A DNA stretch of 64,000 bases from Acanthamoeba sp. SK_2022b (GCA_027943245.1 JANDJZ010001754.1:1-64000); one strand, 5' to 3'; counted from the first letter of the stretch, positions 48,558 to 59,416 are shown. Notes: a model not told the origin generated them from the letters alone. Program-made: numbers and translations.

Positions 48558-49508
48558 ATGATTAAGCTCGGCATCGTGATGGACCCTATCGATTCCATCA
48601 ACATCAAGAAAGACACCAGCTTCGCCATGCTGCTCGAAGCGCAGCGCCGCGGTTACGAATTGCACTACATGGAGATGAACGATCTCTATCTGCACGCCGG
48701 TGACGGGCGCGCCCGCACCCGCCTGCTGAGCGTGAAGGAAGACAAGGAGAACTGGTTCAGCTTCGGCAGCGAGCAGGATCTGGCGCTGCACGATCTGGAC
48801 GTGATCCTGATGCGCAAGGATCCGCCGTTCGATACCGAATACATCTACGCGACCTACATTCTGGAGCGCGCCGAAGTCAAAGGCACGCTGGTGGTCAACA
48901 AGCCGCAAAGCCTGCGCGACTGCAACGAGAAGCTGTTCACCGCCTGGTTCCCGGAACTGACGCCGGACACGCTGGTCAGCCGCAGCGCCGCGCACATCCG
49001 CAAATTCCACCAGCAGCACGGCGACGTCATCCTGAAGCCGCTGGACGGCATGGGCGGCGCGTCTATCTTCCGCGTGAAGCAGGACGATCCTAACCTGTCG
49101 GTGATCATCGAAACCCTGACCGAACACGGCAGCCGTTTCTGCATGGCGCAGAACTTCCTGCCGGCGATCAAGGACGGCGACAAACGCATTCTGGTCGTCG
49201 ACGGCGAGCCGGTGCCTTACTGCCTGGCGCGCATTCCGGCGCAGGGCGAAACCCGTGGCAACCTGGCGGCCGGCGGCCGCGGCGAAGCGCGTCCGCTGAG
49301 CGAGAGCGACTGGAAAATCGCCCGCGCTGTTGCGCCGACGCTGAAAGAGAAAGGGCTGATCTTCGTCGGCCTGGACGTGATCGGCGATCGACTGACCGAA
49401 ATCAACGTGACCAGCCCAACCTGCGCGCGCGAAATTGAGGCGGCATTCCCGATCTCGATTACCGGCATGCTGATGGACGCGATTGAAAAGCGCCTGGCGG
49501 CGAAGTAA
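48558..49508 (+). CDS. gshB: Glutathione synthetase
   Basis: It joins gamma-glutamylcysteine and glycine with ATP. The 316-aa ATP-grasp enzyme has the start KLGIVMDPI, RKDPPFDTEYIY, KPLDGMGGASIFR (glycine-rich loop) and EINVTSPTCAREIE at the metal site. AAAGGAG precedes the ATG. A GCGGGCGG/CCGCCCGC hairpin (49517-49536) lies just after the stop. Confidence 0.96.
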   Translation: MIKLGIVMDPIDSINIKKDTSFAMLLEAQRRGYELHYMEMNDLYLHAGDGRARTRLLSVKEDKENWFSFGSEQDLALHDLDVILMRKDPPFDTEYIYATYILERAEVKGTLVVNKPQSLRDCNEKLFTAWFPELTPDTLVSRSAAHIRKFHQQHGDVILKPLDGMGGASIFRVKQDDPNLSVIIETLTEHGSRFCMAQNFLPAIKDGDKRILVVDGEPVPYCLARIPAQGETRGNLAAGGRGEARPLSESDWKIARAVAPTLKEKGLIFVGLDVIGDRLTEINVTSPTCAREIEAAFPISITGMLMDAIEKRLAAK

Positions 49509-49653
49509 TGCGTCATGCGGGCGGCCTGCCGCCCGCTATCCTGCATCGCGCCCGCCAAAGCACGCCTTTGCACGCGGCTTGAAAGGCGGCGGGTATAGCC
49601 GCATACTGGCGGCTGTTTATTTTCTCACCCATTGATTACCTTATACTAACGCC

Positions 49654-50217
49654 ATGAATTTACAGCACCATTTTCTGATCGCCATGCCCACCCTGCAGGA
49701 TCCTCGCTTCAAGCGCTCGGTGATTTACGTCTGCGAGCACAACGAAGAAGGCGCCATGGGTTTGGTGATCAATAAACCGGTGGAGCAGTTCACGGTAGCC
49801 ACGGTACTGAGCAAGTTGAAGATCATGCCGCCTGCGCGCGATCCGGCCATCAGCCTGGACAAGCCGGTATTCGCCGGCGGCCCGCTGGCGGACGATCGCG
49901 GATTTATCCTGCATACGCCGCGCCACGGCTTCGGTGCCAGCATTCAAATTTCCCCCAACACCATGATCACCACCTCGAAAGACGTGCTGGAAACGCTCGG
50001 CACCCCGGAACAGCCGGACGACGTGCTGGTGGCGCTGGGTTATGCGGGTTGGGAAAAGGGCCAGCTGGAGCAGGAGGTGTTGGAGAACGCCTGGCTGACC
50101 ATCGAGGCCAACACCGACATTCTGTTCCGCACGCCGATCGCCAGCCGTTGGCGCGAGGCGGGGAACCTTCTGGGTATCGACATTCGCAGCATCGCCAACC
50201 ACGCAGGACACGCCTGA
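49654..50217 (+). CDS. yqgE: YqgE family protein (UPF0301, AlgH-like)
   Basis: A 187-aa cytoplasmic protein of unknown biochemical role with the family start [27 protein letters not shown] and [16 protein letters not shown]. Overlaps ruvX by one base (TGATG), a conserved pairing. Confidence 0.93.
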   Translation: MNLQHHFLIAMPTLQDPRFKRSVIYVCEHNEEGAMGLVINKPVEQFTVATVLSKLKIMPPARDPAISLDKPVFAGGPLADDRGFILHTPRHGFGASIQISPNTMITTSKDVLETLGTPEQPDDVLVALGYAGWEKGQLEQEVLENAWLTIEANTDILFRTPIASRWREAGNLLGIDIRSIANHAGHA

Positions 50218-50639
50218 TGAGCAACCGCACCATTATCGCCTTCGACTTCGGCACCAAAAGCATCGGCGCGGCCGTCGGCCAGGAGTTGACCGGCAGTGCC
50301 CGCGCCCTGCCGGCCTTCAAAGCGCAGGACGGCTCGCCGGACTGGCTGAAAATCGAAAAGCTGCTGAAGGAGTGGCAGCCGGATCTGGTGGTGGTCGGCC
50401 TGCCGCTGAACATGGACGGCACCGAACAACCGGTAACCGCCCAGGCGCGCAAGTTCGCCAACCGCCTGCACGGCCGCTTCGGCATCCAGATCGATCTGCA
50501 TGACGAGCGCCTGAGCACCGTGGAAGCGCGCGCCAACCTGTTCGATCGCGGCGGCTTCCGCGCGCTCGACAAAGGCAGCGTGGATTCCGCCTCTGCGGTG
50601 GTGATCCTCGAAAGCTGGTTCGAACGGCAGCTGGGTTAA
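50217..50639 (+). CDS. ruvX: RuvX/YqgF, Holliday-junction resolvase-like, pre-16S rRNA nuclease
   Basis: A 140-aa RNase H-fold protein, essential in E. coli, implicated in 16S rRNA 5' maturation. Motifs: [14 protein letters not shown] with catalytic Asp, [14 protein letters not shown] and DERLSTVEA with the second acidic pair. The ATG at 50217 overlaps the yqgE stop. Its own TAA overlaps the convergent yggR stop by 4 bp (TTAA). Confidence 0.94.
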   Translation: MSNRTIIAFDFGTKSIGAAVGQELTGSARALPAFKAQDGSPDWLKIEKLLKEWQPDLVVVGLPLNMDGTEQPVTAQARKFANRLHGRFGIQIDLHDERLSTVEARANLFDRGGFRALDKGSVDSASAVVILESWFERQLG

Positions 50640-51658
50640 CTCCCCACCCCTTCGCCAACACAATCCCCCAATACGCCGGCGTCGATCCGCTGCTGCAAAC
50701 CTTGCTCAAAGGTTTGCATGCCGGACTGCGCGCCGGTTTGCAACACGCTCGCCAACTGATGGGTTTTCCCTTCGCGGATCAGGTTGCTGACCGCCGCCGT
50801 CGCCGTCAGCACCTCAAAGATCGCCACTCGCCCGCCGCCGGGCCGCCGCATCAGCTTTTGCGCGATCACCGCCTGCAGGCTGCCGGCCAGCTGGGCGCGC
50901 ACATAGGGTTTCTCTTCCGCCGGAAACACGTCCACCAGCCGTTCCACCGCCTGCGGCGCGCTGCGGGTGTGCAGCGTCGCCAGCACCAGATGGCCGGTCT
51001 CCGCCGCGGTGAGCGCCAGCCGAATGGTGGCGACATCGCGCAGCTCGCCCAGCAGGATCACATCCGGATCTTCGCGCAACGCAGCGCGCAACGCCGTATC
51101 GAAGCTGTGACTGTCGCGGCCGATCTCCCGCTGCTGAATCAGCGATCGCCGGCTGCGGTGCAAGAATTCGATCGGATCCTCCAGCGTTAAAATGTGCCGC
51201 GGCTGGTGCCGGTTGATCTCGTCAATCATCGCCGCCAGCGTGGTGGACTTGCCGCTGCCGGTGGCGCCGGTGACCAGGAGAAGCCCGTCGTCGCGCCGCA
51301 GCAGTGCCGGGACGATGGCCGGGGCCGCCAGCTCGGCAAGCGAAGGCGCCTGCCCGGCGATGCGCCGCAATGCGAGAGACATCCCCGCGCGTTGCTGAAA
51401 AACGTTGGCTCGCAGCCGCTCCCCACCCGGCCTGTGCAGCGCCAGATCGATCTGCCCCAGCCGCCGCAGGCTCTCGCGCTGCTGCGCATTCAGCAATCCG
51501 TCGCAGAGGGCCTGCACGCCTTGCGCCGTCAGCGTTGGCGCCGCCGCCAGCGGCTGCAGTTCACCGTCGATGCGCAACATCGGCGGATGACCGGCACAAA
51601 GGTGCAGATCGGAAGCATTATGCTTTACACTAAGGGCCACGAATTCATCGATATCCAT
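50636..51658 (-). CDS. yggR: PilT/YggR-like type IV pilus retraction ATPase
   Basis: A 340-aa secretion ATPase: Walker [12 protein letters not shown], Asp box ([12 protein letters not shown]), Walker [15 protein letters not shown], His box [11 protein letters not shown]. The ILTLEDPIE and GELRD forms fit the PilT branch. It is a lone ATPase gene; no pilus assembly genes are near. ATG at 51658 with GGGAGAG upstream; the in-frame TTG at 51676 is less likely. Divergent from yggS with only 20 bp between. Confidence 0.9.
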   Translation of the reverse strand: MDIDEFVALSVKHNASDLHLCAGHPPMLRIDGELQPLAAAPTLTAQGVQALCDGLLNAQQRESLRRLGQIDLALHRPGGERLRANVFQQRAGMSLALRRIAGQAPSLAELAAPAIVPALLRRDDGLLLVTGATGSGKSTTLAAMIDEINRHQPRHILTLEDPIEFLHRSRRSLIQQREIGRDSHSFDTALRAALREDPDVILLGELRDVATIRLALTAAETGHLVLATLHTRSAPQAVERLVDVFPAEEKPYVRAQLAGSLQAVIAQKLMRRPGGGRVAIFEVLTATAAVSNLIREGKTHQLASVLQTGAQSGMQTFEQGLQQRIDAGVLGDCVGEGVGS

Positions 51659-51678
51659 ATCACTCTCCCGGGTCAATA

Positions 51679-52386
51679 ATGAGCACTATCCAACAGAACC
51701 TGCAGGATGTCAGAAACCGCATCGCGGCCGCCGCGCAAAACTGCGCGCGGGCGCCAGAAGAAGTTGCCCTGCTTGCAGTCAGCAAAACCAAACCTGTGGC
51801 GGCGATCGAAGAAGCCATCGCCGCCGGCCAGCGCGCCTTCGGCGAGAACTACGTGCAGGAAGGGGTAGACAAGATCCGGCATTTCGCCGAGTCGCCGCAG
51901 AGCGGCGAGTTGGTGTGGCACTTTATCGGCCCGCTGCAATCCAATAAGAGTCGGCTGGTGGCGGAACACTTCGCCTGGTGTCATACCGTAGACCGGCTGC
52001 GTATCGCCCAGCGCCTGAGCGATCAGCGCCCGGCCGGTATGCCGCCACTCAACGTGCTGATTCAAATCAACATCAGCGATGAGCAGAGTAAATCCGGCAT
52101 CGCGCTGGCCGAGCTGCCGGCGTTGGCCGAAGCGATCGCCGCACTGCCGAACCTGACGCTGCGCGGCCTGATGGCCATCCCGGCGCCGGAAGCGGATTAC
52201 CAGCGGCAGCTGGCGGTATTCAGCCGGATGAACGATGCCTTTCTCGCCCTGCGTCAGCGTTATCCGCAGGCCGATACGCTGTCGATGGGCATGACGGACG
52301 ACATGGCGGCGGCGATCGCCGCTGGCAGCACCCTGGTGCGCATCGGCACCGCAATTTTTGGCACCCGCGACTACTCGCAGGCCTGA
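51679..52386 (+). CDS. yggS: YggS, pyridoxal phosphate homeostasis protein
   Basis: A 235-aa PLP-binding single-domain TIM barrel (PLPBP family). PLP Lys in LLAVSKTKP, GENYVQE, HFIGPLQSNKSR and LSMGMTDDM with the phosphate-binding end. It keeps the level of free PLP in check and affects amino-acid pools. Followed 19 bp later by proC, a conserved neighbour in many bacteria. Confidence 0.94.
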   Translation: MSTIQQNLQDVRNRIAAAAQNCARAPEEVALLAVSKTKPVAAIEEAIAAGQRAFGENYVQEGVDKIRHFAESPQSGELVWHFIGPLQSNKSRLVAEHFAWCHTVDRLRIAQRLSDQRPAGMPPLNVLIQINISDEQSKSGIALAELPALAEAIAALPNLTLRGLMAIPAPEADYQRQLAVFSRMNDAFLALRQRYPQADTLSMGMTDDMAAAIAAGSTLVRIGTAIFGTRDYSQA

Positions 52387-52405
52387 CAAACAGACGAGGG
52401 ATTTG

Positions 52406-53227
52406 ATGCAACATCGCAAGATTACCTTTATCGGCGCCGGCAACATGGCGCGTGCAATCATCGCCGGCCTGGTGGCGGGCGGCTATCCGGCCAAATCCAT
52501 CAGCGTCTGCGCCCCTTCGGCGAAAAACCGTGACGCGCTGGCGGCGGACTACGGCATCGTCAGCAGCGGCGACAACGTCGCCTGCGCGCGCGCGGCCGAC
52601 GTGGTGGTGCTGGCGGTCAAACCGCAGCTGATGGCCGACGTTTGCCAGCCGCTGCGCGAGCAGGTCGATTTCAGAGGCAAGCTGGTGCTGTCGATCGCCG
52701 CCGGTATTCAGGTCAGCCGTTTCTATCAGCTGCTCGGCGACAAGCTGAACATCGTGCGCATCATGCCCAACACCCCGTCGCTGGTCGGCAAGGGCATGAG
52801 CGGGCTGTACGCACCGGAGCAGGTCAGCCGGCAGGATCGCGACTACACCGGCGATTTAATGGCGTCGGTCGGTAAAGTTTGCTGGGTCGATGACGAAAAT
52901 GGCATCAACGGCGTGATCGCCGCCGCGGGCAGCGCCCCGGCCTATTTCTTCCTGTTTATGGAGGCGATGCAAAAAGAGGCCGAACGCATGGGCTTCGACA
53001 GCCAGACCGCGCGCGATCTGGTGCAGCAGGCCGCTTCCGGCGCCGCCGCGCTGGTGGAAGCCAACCCGGATACGCCGCTGGGCACGCTGCGCGAGCAGGT
53101 GACCTCCAAAGGCGGCACCACCGCCGAAGCGCTGCGGGTGTTCAACGAACGCCAACTGCCGGAAACCGTGGCGCAAGCGATGCAGGCCGCCGTTTCCCGT
53201 GCGCAAGAGATGGAAAAATTATTTTAA
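52406..53227 (+). CDS. proC: Pyrroline-5-carboxylate reductase
   Basis: Last step of proline synthesis. The 273-aa protein has the Rossmann FIGAGNMARAI, VVLAVKPQ, RIMPNTPSLVGKGMSGLY and the C-terminal catalytic helix region GSAPAYFFLFMEAM. ATG at 52406 after GAGGG; an upstream frame extension into yggS is unlikely. In E. coli proC lies elsewhere, but yggS-proC-yggT is a common order in other gamma-proteobacteria. Confidence 0.94.
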   Translation: MQHRKITFIGAGNMARAIIAGLVAGGYPAKSISVCAPSAKNRDALAADYGIVSSGDNVACARAADVVVLAVKPQLMADVCQPLREQVDFRGKLVLSIAAGIQVSRFYQLLGDKLNIVRIMPNTPSLVGKGMSGLYAPEQVSRQDRDYTGDLMASVGKVCWVDDENGINGVIAAAGSAPAYFFLFMEAMQKEAERMGFDSQTARDLVQQAASGAAALVEANPDTPLGTLREQVTSKGGTTAEALRVFNERQLPETVAQAMQAAVSRAQEMEKLF

Positions 53228-53258
53228 ATAACCGCGAGTTAAGGAGAAGGACCACTTC

Positions 53259-53813
53259 ATGCTAACGCTGACTTTCCTGGTCAAGACCGTTGTTGATCTG
53301 TACGTGATGGTGCTGTTGCTGCGCATTTGGATGCAGTGGGCGCGCACCGATTTTTACAACCCGTTCTCGCAGTTTGTGGTGAAGATCACCCAACCCGTGG
53401 TCGGCCCGCTGCGCCGCATCCTCCCGTCGCTGGGGCCTATCGACAGCGCTTCGCTGCTGCTGGCGTTCCTGCTGATGACTATCAAGTACCCGTTGCTGCT
53501 GCTGATCCAGGACGGCGCGATCTCGCTCAGCCCCTATAACCTGCTGTTCGGCCTGATCTCGCTGGTGAAGTCCGTCGGCTACCTGATCTTCTGGGTAATG
53601 ATCATTCGTGCGCTGATGAGCTGGGTAAGCCAGGGCCGCAGCCCGATCGACTACGTGATGTACCAGCTGACCGAACCCTTGATGGCGCCGATCCGTCGCA
53701 TCATCCCGGCGATGGGCGGCATCGACTTTTCCGCCATGGTGGTAATCCTGATCCTCTATCTGCTCAACTACCTGGGCATGGATCTGTTCCCCCAACTTTG
53801 GTTCCTGCTGTGA
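53259..53813 (+). CDS. yggT: YggT family membrane protein
   Basis: A 184-aa inner-membrane protein with two tandem YggT units, each a TM-loop-TM with [16 protein letters not shown] and [22 protein letters not shown] segments. Function unclear; linked in some studies to osmotic or potassium stress. Overlaps yggU by 4 bp. Confidence 0.92.
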   Translation: MLTLTFLVKTVVDLYVMVLLLRIWMQWARTDFYNPFSQFVVKITQPVVGPLRRILPSLGPIDSASLLLAFLLMTIKYPLLLLIQDGAISLSPYNLLFGLISLVKSVGYLIFWVMIIRALMSWVSQGRSPIDYVMYQLTEPLMAPIRRIIPAMGGIDFSAMVVILILYLLNYLGMDLFPQLWFLL

Positions 53814-54100
53814 GTGCAGTCACTCCGGTGCTGGACGGGCTGGCGATCAGGCTATATATTCAGCCGAAAGCCAGCCGCGACCAAATTATCGGCTTACATG
53901 GCGACGAACTGAAAGTCGCCATCACCGCCCCGCCGGTCGACGGCCAAGCCAACGCCCATTTGATCAAGTTTATCGCCAAGCAGTTCAAAGTGGCGAAAAG
54001 CAGCGTCACCATCGAGAAAGGCGAACTGGGGCGGCATAAACAGTTACGCATCGTGAATCCGCAACAGATCCCCGCCGTGGTCGCGGCGCTCATCGAATAA
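53810..54100 (+). CDS. yggU: YggU family protein (DUF167), GTG start
   Basis: A 96-aa protein, the same length as E. coli YggU, with [22 protein letters not shown] and [14 protein letters not shown]. Starts at GTG 53810 within the yggT stop (GTGA). Function unknown. Confidence 0.92.
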   Translation: MSAVTPVLDGLAIRLYIQPKASRDQIIGLHGDELKVAITAPPVDGQANAHLIKFIAKQFKVAKSSVTIEKGELGRHKQLRIVNPQQIPAVVAALIE

Positions 54101-54117
54101 TTTTCAAGGTAGTCATT

Positions 54118-54711
54118 ATGCAAAAAGTCGTTCTTGCCACCGGTAACCCGGGCAAAGTGCGCGAACTTGCCGACCTGTTGGCCGATTTCGGCCTGGACGT
54201 GGTCGCGCAAACCGATCTCGGCGTGGAATCCGCCGAAGAGACCGGGCTGACGTTTATCGAAAACGCCATTCTGAAAGCGCGCCATGCGGCACAGGTCACC
54301 GGCCTGCCGGCGATCGCCGACGACTCCGGCCTGGCAGTCGACGCGCTGGGCGGCGCGCCGGGCATCTACTCCGCACGCTATGCCGGTGAAGATGCCGACG
54401 ATCGGCAGAACCTCGATAAGCTGCTGGCGGCGCTGAAAGACGTAGCGCCGGGCCGGCGCGGCGCGCAATTCCACTGCGTGCTGGTCTATCTGCGCCATGC
54501 AGAAGATCCGACGCCGCTGGTGTTCCACGGCAGCTGGGCCGGTGAGATCACCGAGCAGGCCGCCGGCGAAGGCGGCTTCGGTTACGATCCTGTCTTCTAC
54601 GTGCCGGAGCTGGGCCGCACCGCCGCCGAGCTGAGCCGCGACGAGAAGCGGGCGATTTCGCACCGCGGCAAGGCGCTGACGCTGATGTTGGAAGCCATGC
54701 GCAATGCTTAA
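54118..54711 (+). CDS. rdgB: dITP/XTP pyrophosphatase
   Basis: House-cleaning hydrolase of inosine, xanthosine and related triphosphates. The 197-aa protein has [23 protein letters not shown] and [14 protein letters not shown]. Overlaps hemW by 8 bp. Confidence 0.95.
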   Translation: MQKVVLATGNPGKVRELADLLADFGLDVVAQTDLGVESAEETGLTFIENAILKARHAAQVTGLPAIADDSGLAVDALGGAPGIYSARYAGEDADDRQNLDKLLAALKDVAPGRRGAQFHCVLVYLRHAEDPTPLVFHGSWAGEITEQAAGEGGFGYDPVFYVPELGRTAAELSRDEKRAISHRGKALTLMLEAMRNA

Positions 54712-55846
54712 GCTGCCCCCGCTGAGTCTCTACATTCACATCCCGTGGTGCGTGCAGAAATGCCCGTACTGCGACTTCAACTCCCATGCGCTGAAGGGTG
54801 ACGTGCCGCATCAGGAGTACGTCGATCATCTGTTGGCGGATCTGGATGCCGATCTGCCGCTGGCCGGCGGCCGGGAGATAAGCACCATCTTCATCGGCGG
54901 CGGCACCCCCAGCCTGCTGAGCGCAGAGGCGATGCAAGCCTTGCTGGACGGCGTGCGGGCGCGCATTCGCGTCGCCGACGACGCCGAAATCACCATGGAG
55001 GCCAACCCCGGCACCGTGGAGGCCGATCGCTTCAGCGGCTACCAGCGCGCCGGCGTCAACCGCATCTCCATCGGGGTGCAAAGCTTCAGCGCCGAGAAGC
55101 TGACCCGCTTAGGGCGCATCCACGGCCCGGAAGAGGCCAAGCGCGCGGCAACGCTGGCGACCGGCCTCGGCCTGCGCAGCTTCAACCTCGATCTGATGCA
55201 CGGCCTGCCGGATCAGTCGCTGGAAGAGGCGCTGGACGATCTGCGCCAGGCTATCGCCCTGAACCCGCCGCACCTGTCGTGGTATCAGCTGACCATCGAG
55301 CCGAACACCCTGTTCAGCTCGCGCCCGCCGGTTTTGCCGGACGACGACGCGCTGTGGGATATCTTCGAACGCGGCCACCAGCTGCTGAGCGCCGCCGGCT
55401 ATCAGCAGTATGAAACTTCGGCCTATGCCAAACCGGGCTACCAATGCCAGCACAACCTCAACTACTGGCGCTTCGGCGACTATCTGGGGATCGGCTGCGG
55501 CGCGCACGGCAAGGTGACCTTCAGCGACGGGCGCATCCTGCGCACCGCCAAGACCAAGCACCCGCGCGGCTTTATGCGCGGCGACTACATGGACAAGCAG
55601 CATGAGGTGGCGGCGGCGGATCGGCCGTTCGAATTCTTCATGAACCGCTTCCGCCTGCTGGAAGCTGCGCCGCGCGCCGACTTCGTCAACTACACCGGGC
55701 TGGCGGAAAGCGTCATTCGCCCGCAGCTGGACAAAGCGCTGGCCAAAGGCTATCTGGAAGAAACCGCAGAGCACTGGCAAATCACCGAGAAGGGCAAACT
55801 GTTCCTCAACTCGCTGCTGGAACTGTTCCTGGCGGACGACGAGTAA
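54704..55846 (+). CDS. hemW: HemW, radical SAM haem chaperone
   Basis: A 380-aa radical SAM protein related to HemN, thought to deliver haem to respiratory enzymes. Cluster motif [10 protein letters not shown] (about residues 16-25), [15 protein letters not shown] and DLMHGLPDQ. It lacks the fourth Cys arrangement of true HemN. A strong bidirectional terminator follows. Confidence 0.94.
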   Translation: MLKLPPLSLYIHIPWCVQKCPYCDFNSHALKGDVPHQEYVDHLLADLDADLPLAGGREISTIFIGGGTPSLLSAEAMQALLDGVRARIRVADDAEITMEANPGTVEADRFSGYQRAGVNRISIGVQSFSAEKLTRLGRIHGPEEAKRAATLATGLGLRSFNLDLMHGLPDQSLEEALDDLRQAIALNPPHLSWYQLTIEPNTLFSSRPPVLPDDDALWDIFERGHQLLSAAGYQQYETSAYAKPGYQCQHNLNYWRFGDYLGIGCGAHGKVTFSDGRILRTAKTKHPRGFMRGDYMDKQHEVAAADRPFEFFMNRFRLLEAAPRADFVNYTGLAESVIRPQLDKALAKGYLEETAEHWQITEKGKLFLNSLLELFLADDE

Positions 55847-55851
55847 AAAAA

Positions 55852-55877
55852 AGCGCTGAATAATCAGCGCTTTTTTA
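55852..55877. terminator. Bidirectional terminator after hemW
   Basis: Perfect 8-bp stem AGCGCTGA/TCAGCGCT with a 4-nt loop, flanked by AAAAAA and TTTTTT, between hemW and the convergent DUF29 gene. Confidence 0.92.
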
Positions 55878-55883
55878 TTGGTG

Positions 55884-56318
55884 TTAATCTGGGTAAAACG
55901 TCTGAGACAGAATCTGCTGAGTTTCCCAGATGCCGTTTTCCGGATATACATCCAGCCCAGTTTCGGCCGTAGCGAGCGCAACGGCCTTCGACCAGACGAC
56001 ATCCAGCCAATCAGCATCGCTCAGTTTACCTTTTAGGCTGGGCGACTCTTTCAAGCTGTAAAGCACCTCTTTGCGCTGCGCTTTAATCGTTCTCTCCCAG
56101 CTGGTTCCGCGCCTGGCCGGCTGATATTTCCATTTAAGCAAATGTGCAATCAGCACCGTCATCCGGCTAGCAAGTTCCCTTTGCTCGCTCTTCCCCACGT
56201 CCTCAATCTCCTCGGCGATCTTTTCAATATCGATCTCAGACAATTTTCCGGAGCGCAAAAGAGCGGCCTGTTCATTTGCCCAGGCAACAACATCGGTTTC
56301 GTAACGTGTATGGCTCAT
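55884..56318 (-). CDS. DUF29 family protein
   Basis: A 144-aa protein of the DUF29 family (SHTRYETDVVAWANEQAALL, IDIEKIAEEIEDVGKSE, LIAHLLKWKYQP, SWERTIKAQR). Helical, no signal peptide, function unknown. Strong GGAGG 6 nt before the ATG. Base composition is less GC-rich than its neighbours, and E. coli has yggM-ansB in this place, so it may be a recent insert. Confidence 0.8.
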   Translation of the reverse strand: MSHTRYETDVVAWANEQAALLRSGKLSEIDIEKIAEEIEDVGKSEQRELASRMTVLIAHLLKWKYQPARRGTSWERTIKAQRKEVLYSLKESPSLKGKLSDADWLDVVWSKAVALATAETGLDVYPENGIWETQQILSQTFYPD

Positions 56319-56418
56319 AGCGTCCTCCGTAAACATCCATAAATCTGTACGTAGTTTGACCAGTCTGTCAGATAAGCTTAAGAAGGTCAAAAAACATACT
56401 GCCGAGAAGGTTCTTAAA

Positions 56419-57141
56419 TCACTTCAACGCCTTCAGCAGATCCTTGCGCTGGGTTTCCAGTGCGGTGACGCGGTTGCAAACGTCGTGACCGAAGTTCTGG
56501 AAGTCCTGCTCCTGGTTGTTCCACTCGTTCTGGATCGCCTTCTGCAAGCCGCCCAGGTTGCCCATGATCGCCTGCAGCGGGTTGCCGCCGCTGTTGGCAG
56601 CCTGTTTGACGCCCATCTCGTTCAGGCTGTCCTGCAGCACGCCGCCCATGCTCTGCTGCACGATGTTGCGGCCATCCTGTTCCACCTGGTCAATCGCCTT
56701 GTGGTGGAAGGTCAGGCCGTCGCTGCGGTGCTCGATGATGCGGTTCATCTGCTGTTTCAGCTGGCCGTTGAGGGTGGTCAGCCGGTTGCGCACGTTGCTG
56801 TTGCTGCCCAGCTCTTTGACGATCACCTTATCCAGCGCTGCGCGGGCTTTCTCCAGGTGTTTCTGCGCGCCGTCGTCGATCCACGGCAGCTGCTTGCGCA
56901 GCGCGCTCTGGTAACTGAAGGCTTTCTGCCGCTGGCTGTCGCTCAGGCTCAGCGCCTGACCGTTGCGGATCACGTCACCATCCGGCGAAATTTGCAGGTC
57001 GCCGCTGGCGCCTTTCACCTGCACGCTCTGCGGGCTGATGATCACATCGTCCTGGGGTTTAACGCTGCATTGGTACTCGGCGTGGGCCTGCGCGGCAGTC
57101 GCCGCCAGCAGCAGTAAGGCTAACCCGGTTTTCTTCAACAT
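56419..57141 (-). CDS. yggN: YggN family periplasmic protein (DUF2884)
   Basis: A 240-aa exported protein; signal peptide about residues 1-21 (LALLLLAATAAQAHA). Two Cys (YQCSVK, DVCNRV) could pair. Matches E. coli YggN in length and placement. Function unknown. Confidence 0.9.
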   Translation of the reverse strand: MLKKTGLALLLLAATAAQAHAEYQCSVKPQDDVIISPQSVQVKGASGDLQISPDGDVIRNGQALSLSDSQRQKAFSYQSALRKQLPWIDDGAQKHLEKARAALDKVIVKELGSNSNVRNRLTTLNGQLKQQMNRIIEHRSDGLTFHHKAIDQVEQDGRNIVQQSMGGVLQDSLNEMGVKQAANSGGNPLQAIMGNLGGLQKAIQNEWNNQEQDFQNFGHDVCNRVTALETQRKDLLKALK

Positions 57142-57171
57142 AGCTTCTCCTGACTCCCATCCAGATTGGGA

Positions 57172-58095
57172 TTAAAAAATCGAACGACCGATACGTTGAG
57201 ACAACAGTTCCAGCGCCGCAGTTCCCGCCAGCGAGTTGCCGGAAGCATCCAGCTCCGGCGACCAGACGACGATCGACAGCTCGCCCGGCACAATGGCCAC
57301 GATGCCGCCGCCCACGCCGGACTTGCCCGGCATCCCCACCCGATAGGCGAATTCGCCGGCGCCGTCGTACATGCCGCTGGTCATCATCAGGGCGTTGATC
57401 TGCCGGGCCTGCAGCGGGCTGATCACCGTCTCGCCGTTGAGATCGCGGCCGTGGTTGGCCAGATAAACGAAGCTGCGCGCCAGCTCCACGCAGCTCATGC
57501 GCAGCGCACAGTAGTGGAAATAGGTTTGCAGCACGGTGATCACGTCGTTCTCGAAGTTGCCGAACGACTTCATCAGATAGGCGATGGCCGCATTGCGATC
57601 GGAGTGTTCGAACTCGGAGCGCGCCACCCGCAGGTCATAGGCCAGGTCGTCTTCGCCGGCCAGCTGGCGCACCACCTCCAGCATGCGCTGTTTGGGGGCG
57701 CTGAGCCGGGTTTGCAGCATGTCGCACACCACCAGCGCACCGGGGTTGATAAACGGATTGCGCGGTTTGCCCTGCTCCATCTCCAGCTGCAGCAGCGAGT
57801 TGAACGGCAGGCCGGAAGGCTCTTTGCCGACGCGCCGCCAGATCTCAGGCTCCTGATAGCGCGTCAGCGCCAGCGTCAGGCTCAGCACTTTGGAGATCGA
57901 CTGAATGGAGAAGCGCTCCTCGGCGTCGCCGGCCTGGAACAGTTCGCCGTCCACCGTGCAGACGGCGATCGCCAGCCGATCGGCGGGCACTTCCGCCAAC
58001 GCCGGGATGTAGTCGGCCACTTTCCCCTGGCCAATCAGCGGGCGCACCTGTTGCAGGATTTCCTCCAGCAACGCGTTATCCAATGTTGTTACCAC
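57172..58095 (-). CDS. glsB: Glutaminase
   Basis: It hydrolyses glutamine to glutamate and ammonia. The 307-aa serine-dependent enzyme has the S-x-x-K pair in [35 protein letters not shown] and [10 protein letters not shown]. Start chosen at GTG 58095, which aligns with E. coli GlsB (YneH) and is spaced from GGAG; GTG 58104 lies too near that site, and a TTG at 58083 is a further option. Confidence 0.88.
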   Translation of the reverse strand: MVTTLDNALLEEILQQVRPLIGQGKVADYIPALAEVPADRLAIAVCTVDGELFQAGDAEERFSIQSISKVLSLTLALTRYQEPEIWRRVGKEPSGLPFNSLLQLEMEQGKPRNPFINPGALVVCDMLQTRLSAPKQRMLEVVRQLAGEDDLAYDLRVARSEFEHSDRNAAIAYLMKSFGNFENDVITVLQTYFHYCALRMSCVELARSFVYLANHGRDLNGETVISPLQARQINALMMTSGMYDGAGEFAYRVGMPGKSGVGGGIVAIVPGELSIVVWSPELDASGNSLAGTAALELLSQRIGRSIF

Positions 58096-58145
58096 CTCGG
58101 TCACACTCCGGGCAAAACAAAGGCGCCGTTAAGGCACCTTAGATC

Positions 58146-58173
58146 AATAAAACGGCGCGGCGCGAAGCCGCGC
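58146..58173 (-). terminator. Terminator of the trmB-yggL operon
   Basis: Stem GCGCGGC/GCCGCGC (7 bp) with a 5-nt loop, followed on the minus strand by CGTTTTATT, 18 bp after the yggL stop. Confidence 0.75.
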
Positions 58174-58190
58174 TCATCGGGCAAGCGCGA

Positions 58191-58517
58191 TCAATCCCAC
58201 CAGATATCGAACAGATCGCTGACCTTAACGTCGGTCAGTTTGCGCGCTTCCAGCCAGTTTTTCACCAGCTCGCGCTGCTCGTCGGTGCAGTGGCCGATCT
58301 TCTGCAGGCAGATCAGACCTTCCCACTGCAGGTAGCCGCTACCGTCAAACGCCAGGCCGTTCGGCTCGATCACTTCATCGATGAAGGTATCCAGCGTGCT
58401 GTCGATGTCTTCCACCGACGTGCCTTCGGCGAAGCGCCAGGCTACGGAGAAACCCAGCTCCTGAAATTCTTCAATGTGCAACTTTTTACGTAAACGACGA
58501 CTGCGGTTCTTAGCCAT
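58191..58517 (-). CDS. yggL: YggL family protein (DUF469)
   Basis: A 108-aa cytoplasmic protein with a basic N-terminus (NRSRRLRKKLH) and VAWRFAEGTS, matching E. coli YggL, which has been seen bound to the 50S ribosomal subunit. Its ATG overlaps the trmB stop by one base. Confidence 0.92.
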   Translation of the reverse strand: MAKNRSRRLRKKLHIEEFQELGFSVAWRFAEGTSVEDIDSTLDTFIDEVIEPNGLAFDGSGYLQWEGLICLQKIGHCTDEQRELVKNWLEARKLTDVKVSDLFDIWWD

Positions 58518-59236
58518 TATTCTTTCCTCTCAAACATCAAGTCCCAAACGCCATGTCCCAGGCGCTGGCCGCGTAATTCAAATTTCGTCAGTGGGCGCGA
58601 ATCCGGACGCGGCACGTAATCATTATCGCTGGAAAGATTACGGTAGCCTGCGACCCCGTTCATAACCTCTAACATATGTTCCGCATAAGGTTGCCAATCG
58701 GTGGCCATGTGGAAGACGCCGCCGGTCTTCAGCTTGCGCAGCACCAGTTCGACAAACGGCGTTTGCACGATGCGGCGCTTGTTATGGCGCGCCTTGTGCC
58801 ACGGATCGGGGAAGAACAGCTGCACCATATCCAGCGAGCCGTCCGGGATCATGTTTTCCAACACCTCAACCGCGTCGTGGCACATCACGCGCAGGTTGCT
58901 CAGCTTCGCCTCGTGGGCGTCGGCCAGGCAGGCGCCCACGCCCGGCGAGTGCACTTCGATCCCTAAAAAGTTCTGCTGCGGGTTGTTGCCCGCCATGGTC
59001 ACCAGCGAGGCGCCCATGCCAAAACCGATCTCCAGCACCGTCGGCGCGTCGCGGCCGAACAGCGCGGCGAGATCGACAGCGTCAGCCTGATACTCCACGC
59101 CCATCACCGGCCAATAGTTCTCCAGCGCGTGCTGCTGGCCTTTGGTCAGCCGCCCCTGGCGGCGGACAAAACTGCGGATACGGCGCATCGCGCGGCCGTT
59201 CTCATCAAATTCCGGGGAGATGACGTCATTAATCAT
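58517..59236 (-). CDS. trmB: tRNA (guanine-N7-)-methyltransferase
   Basis: It makes m7G46 in tRNAs. The 239-aa protein equals the E. coli length: [15 protein letters not shown] motif, [30 protein letters not shown] at 59236 ([12 protein letters not shown]); nine extra upstream codons from 59263 are not family-like. Operon with yggL, divergent from mutY. Confidence 0.95.
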   Translation of the reverse strand: MINDVISPEFDENGRAMRRIRSFVRRQGRLTKGQQHALENYWPVMGVEYQADAVDLAALFGRDAPTVLEIGFGMGASLVTMAGNNPQQNFLGIEVHSPGVGACLADAHEAKLSNLRVMCHDAVEVLENMIPDGSLDMVQLFFPDPWHKARHNKRRIVQTPFVELVLRKLKTGGVFHMATDWQPYAEHMLEVMNGVAGYRNLSSDNDYVPRPDSRPLTKFELRGQRLGHGVWDLMFERKE

Positions 59237-59416
59237 AGTGCTTTCTGTCTGTTTGGCTGCCAATTAGGGAAACGCGCATTATGCAAAGATACATTGGTTT
59301 AGCAAGTGTTCATCTTCTGTACCCGCCGTGCGGCGTCGGAAAGTTCCGGTTTACAGCACCATGACTCTATGCTGCAATCTCGCTTCATTTTCTGCCGGAT
59401 AACGACGCTGCTCATG

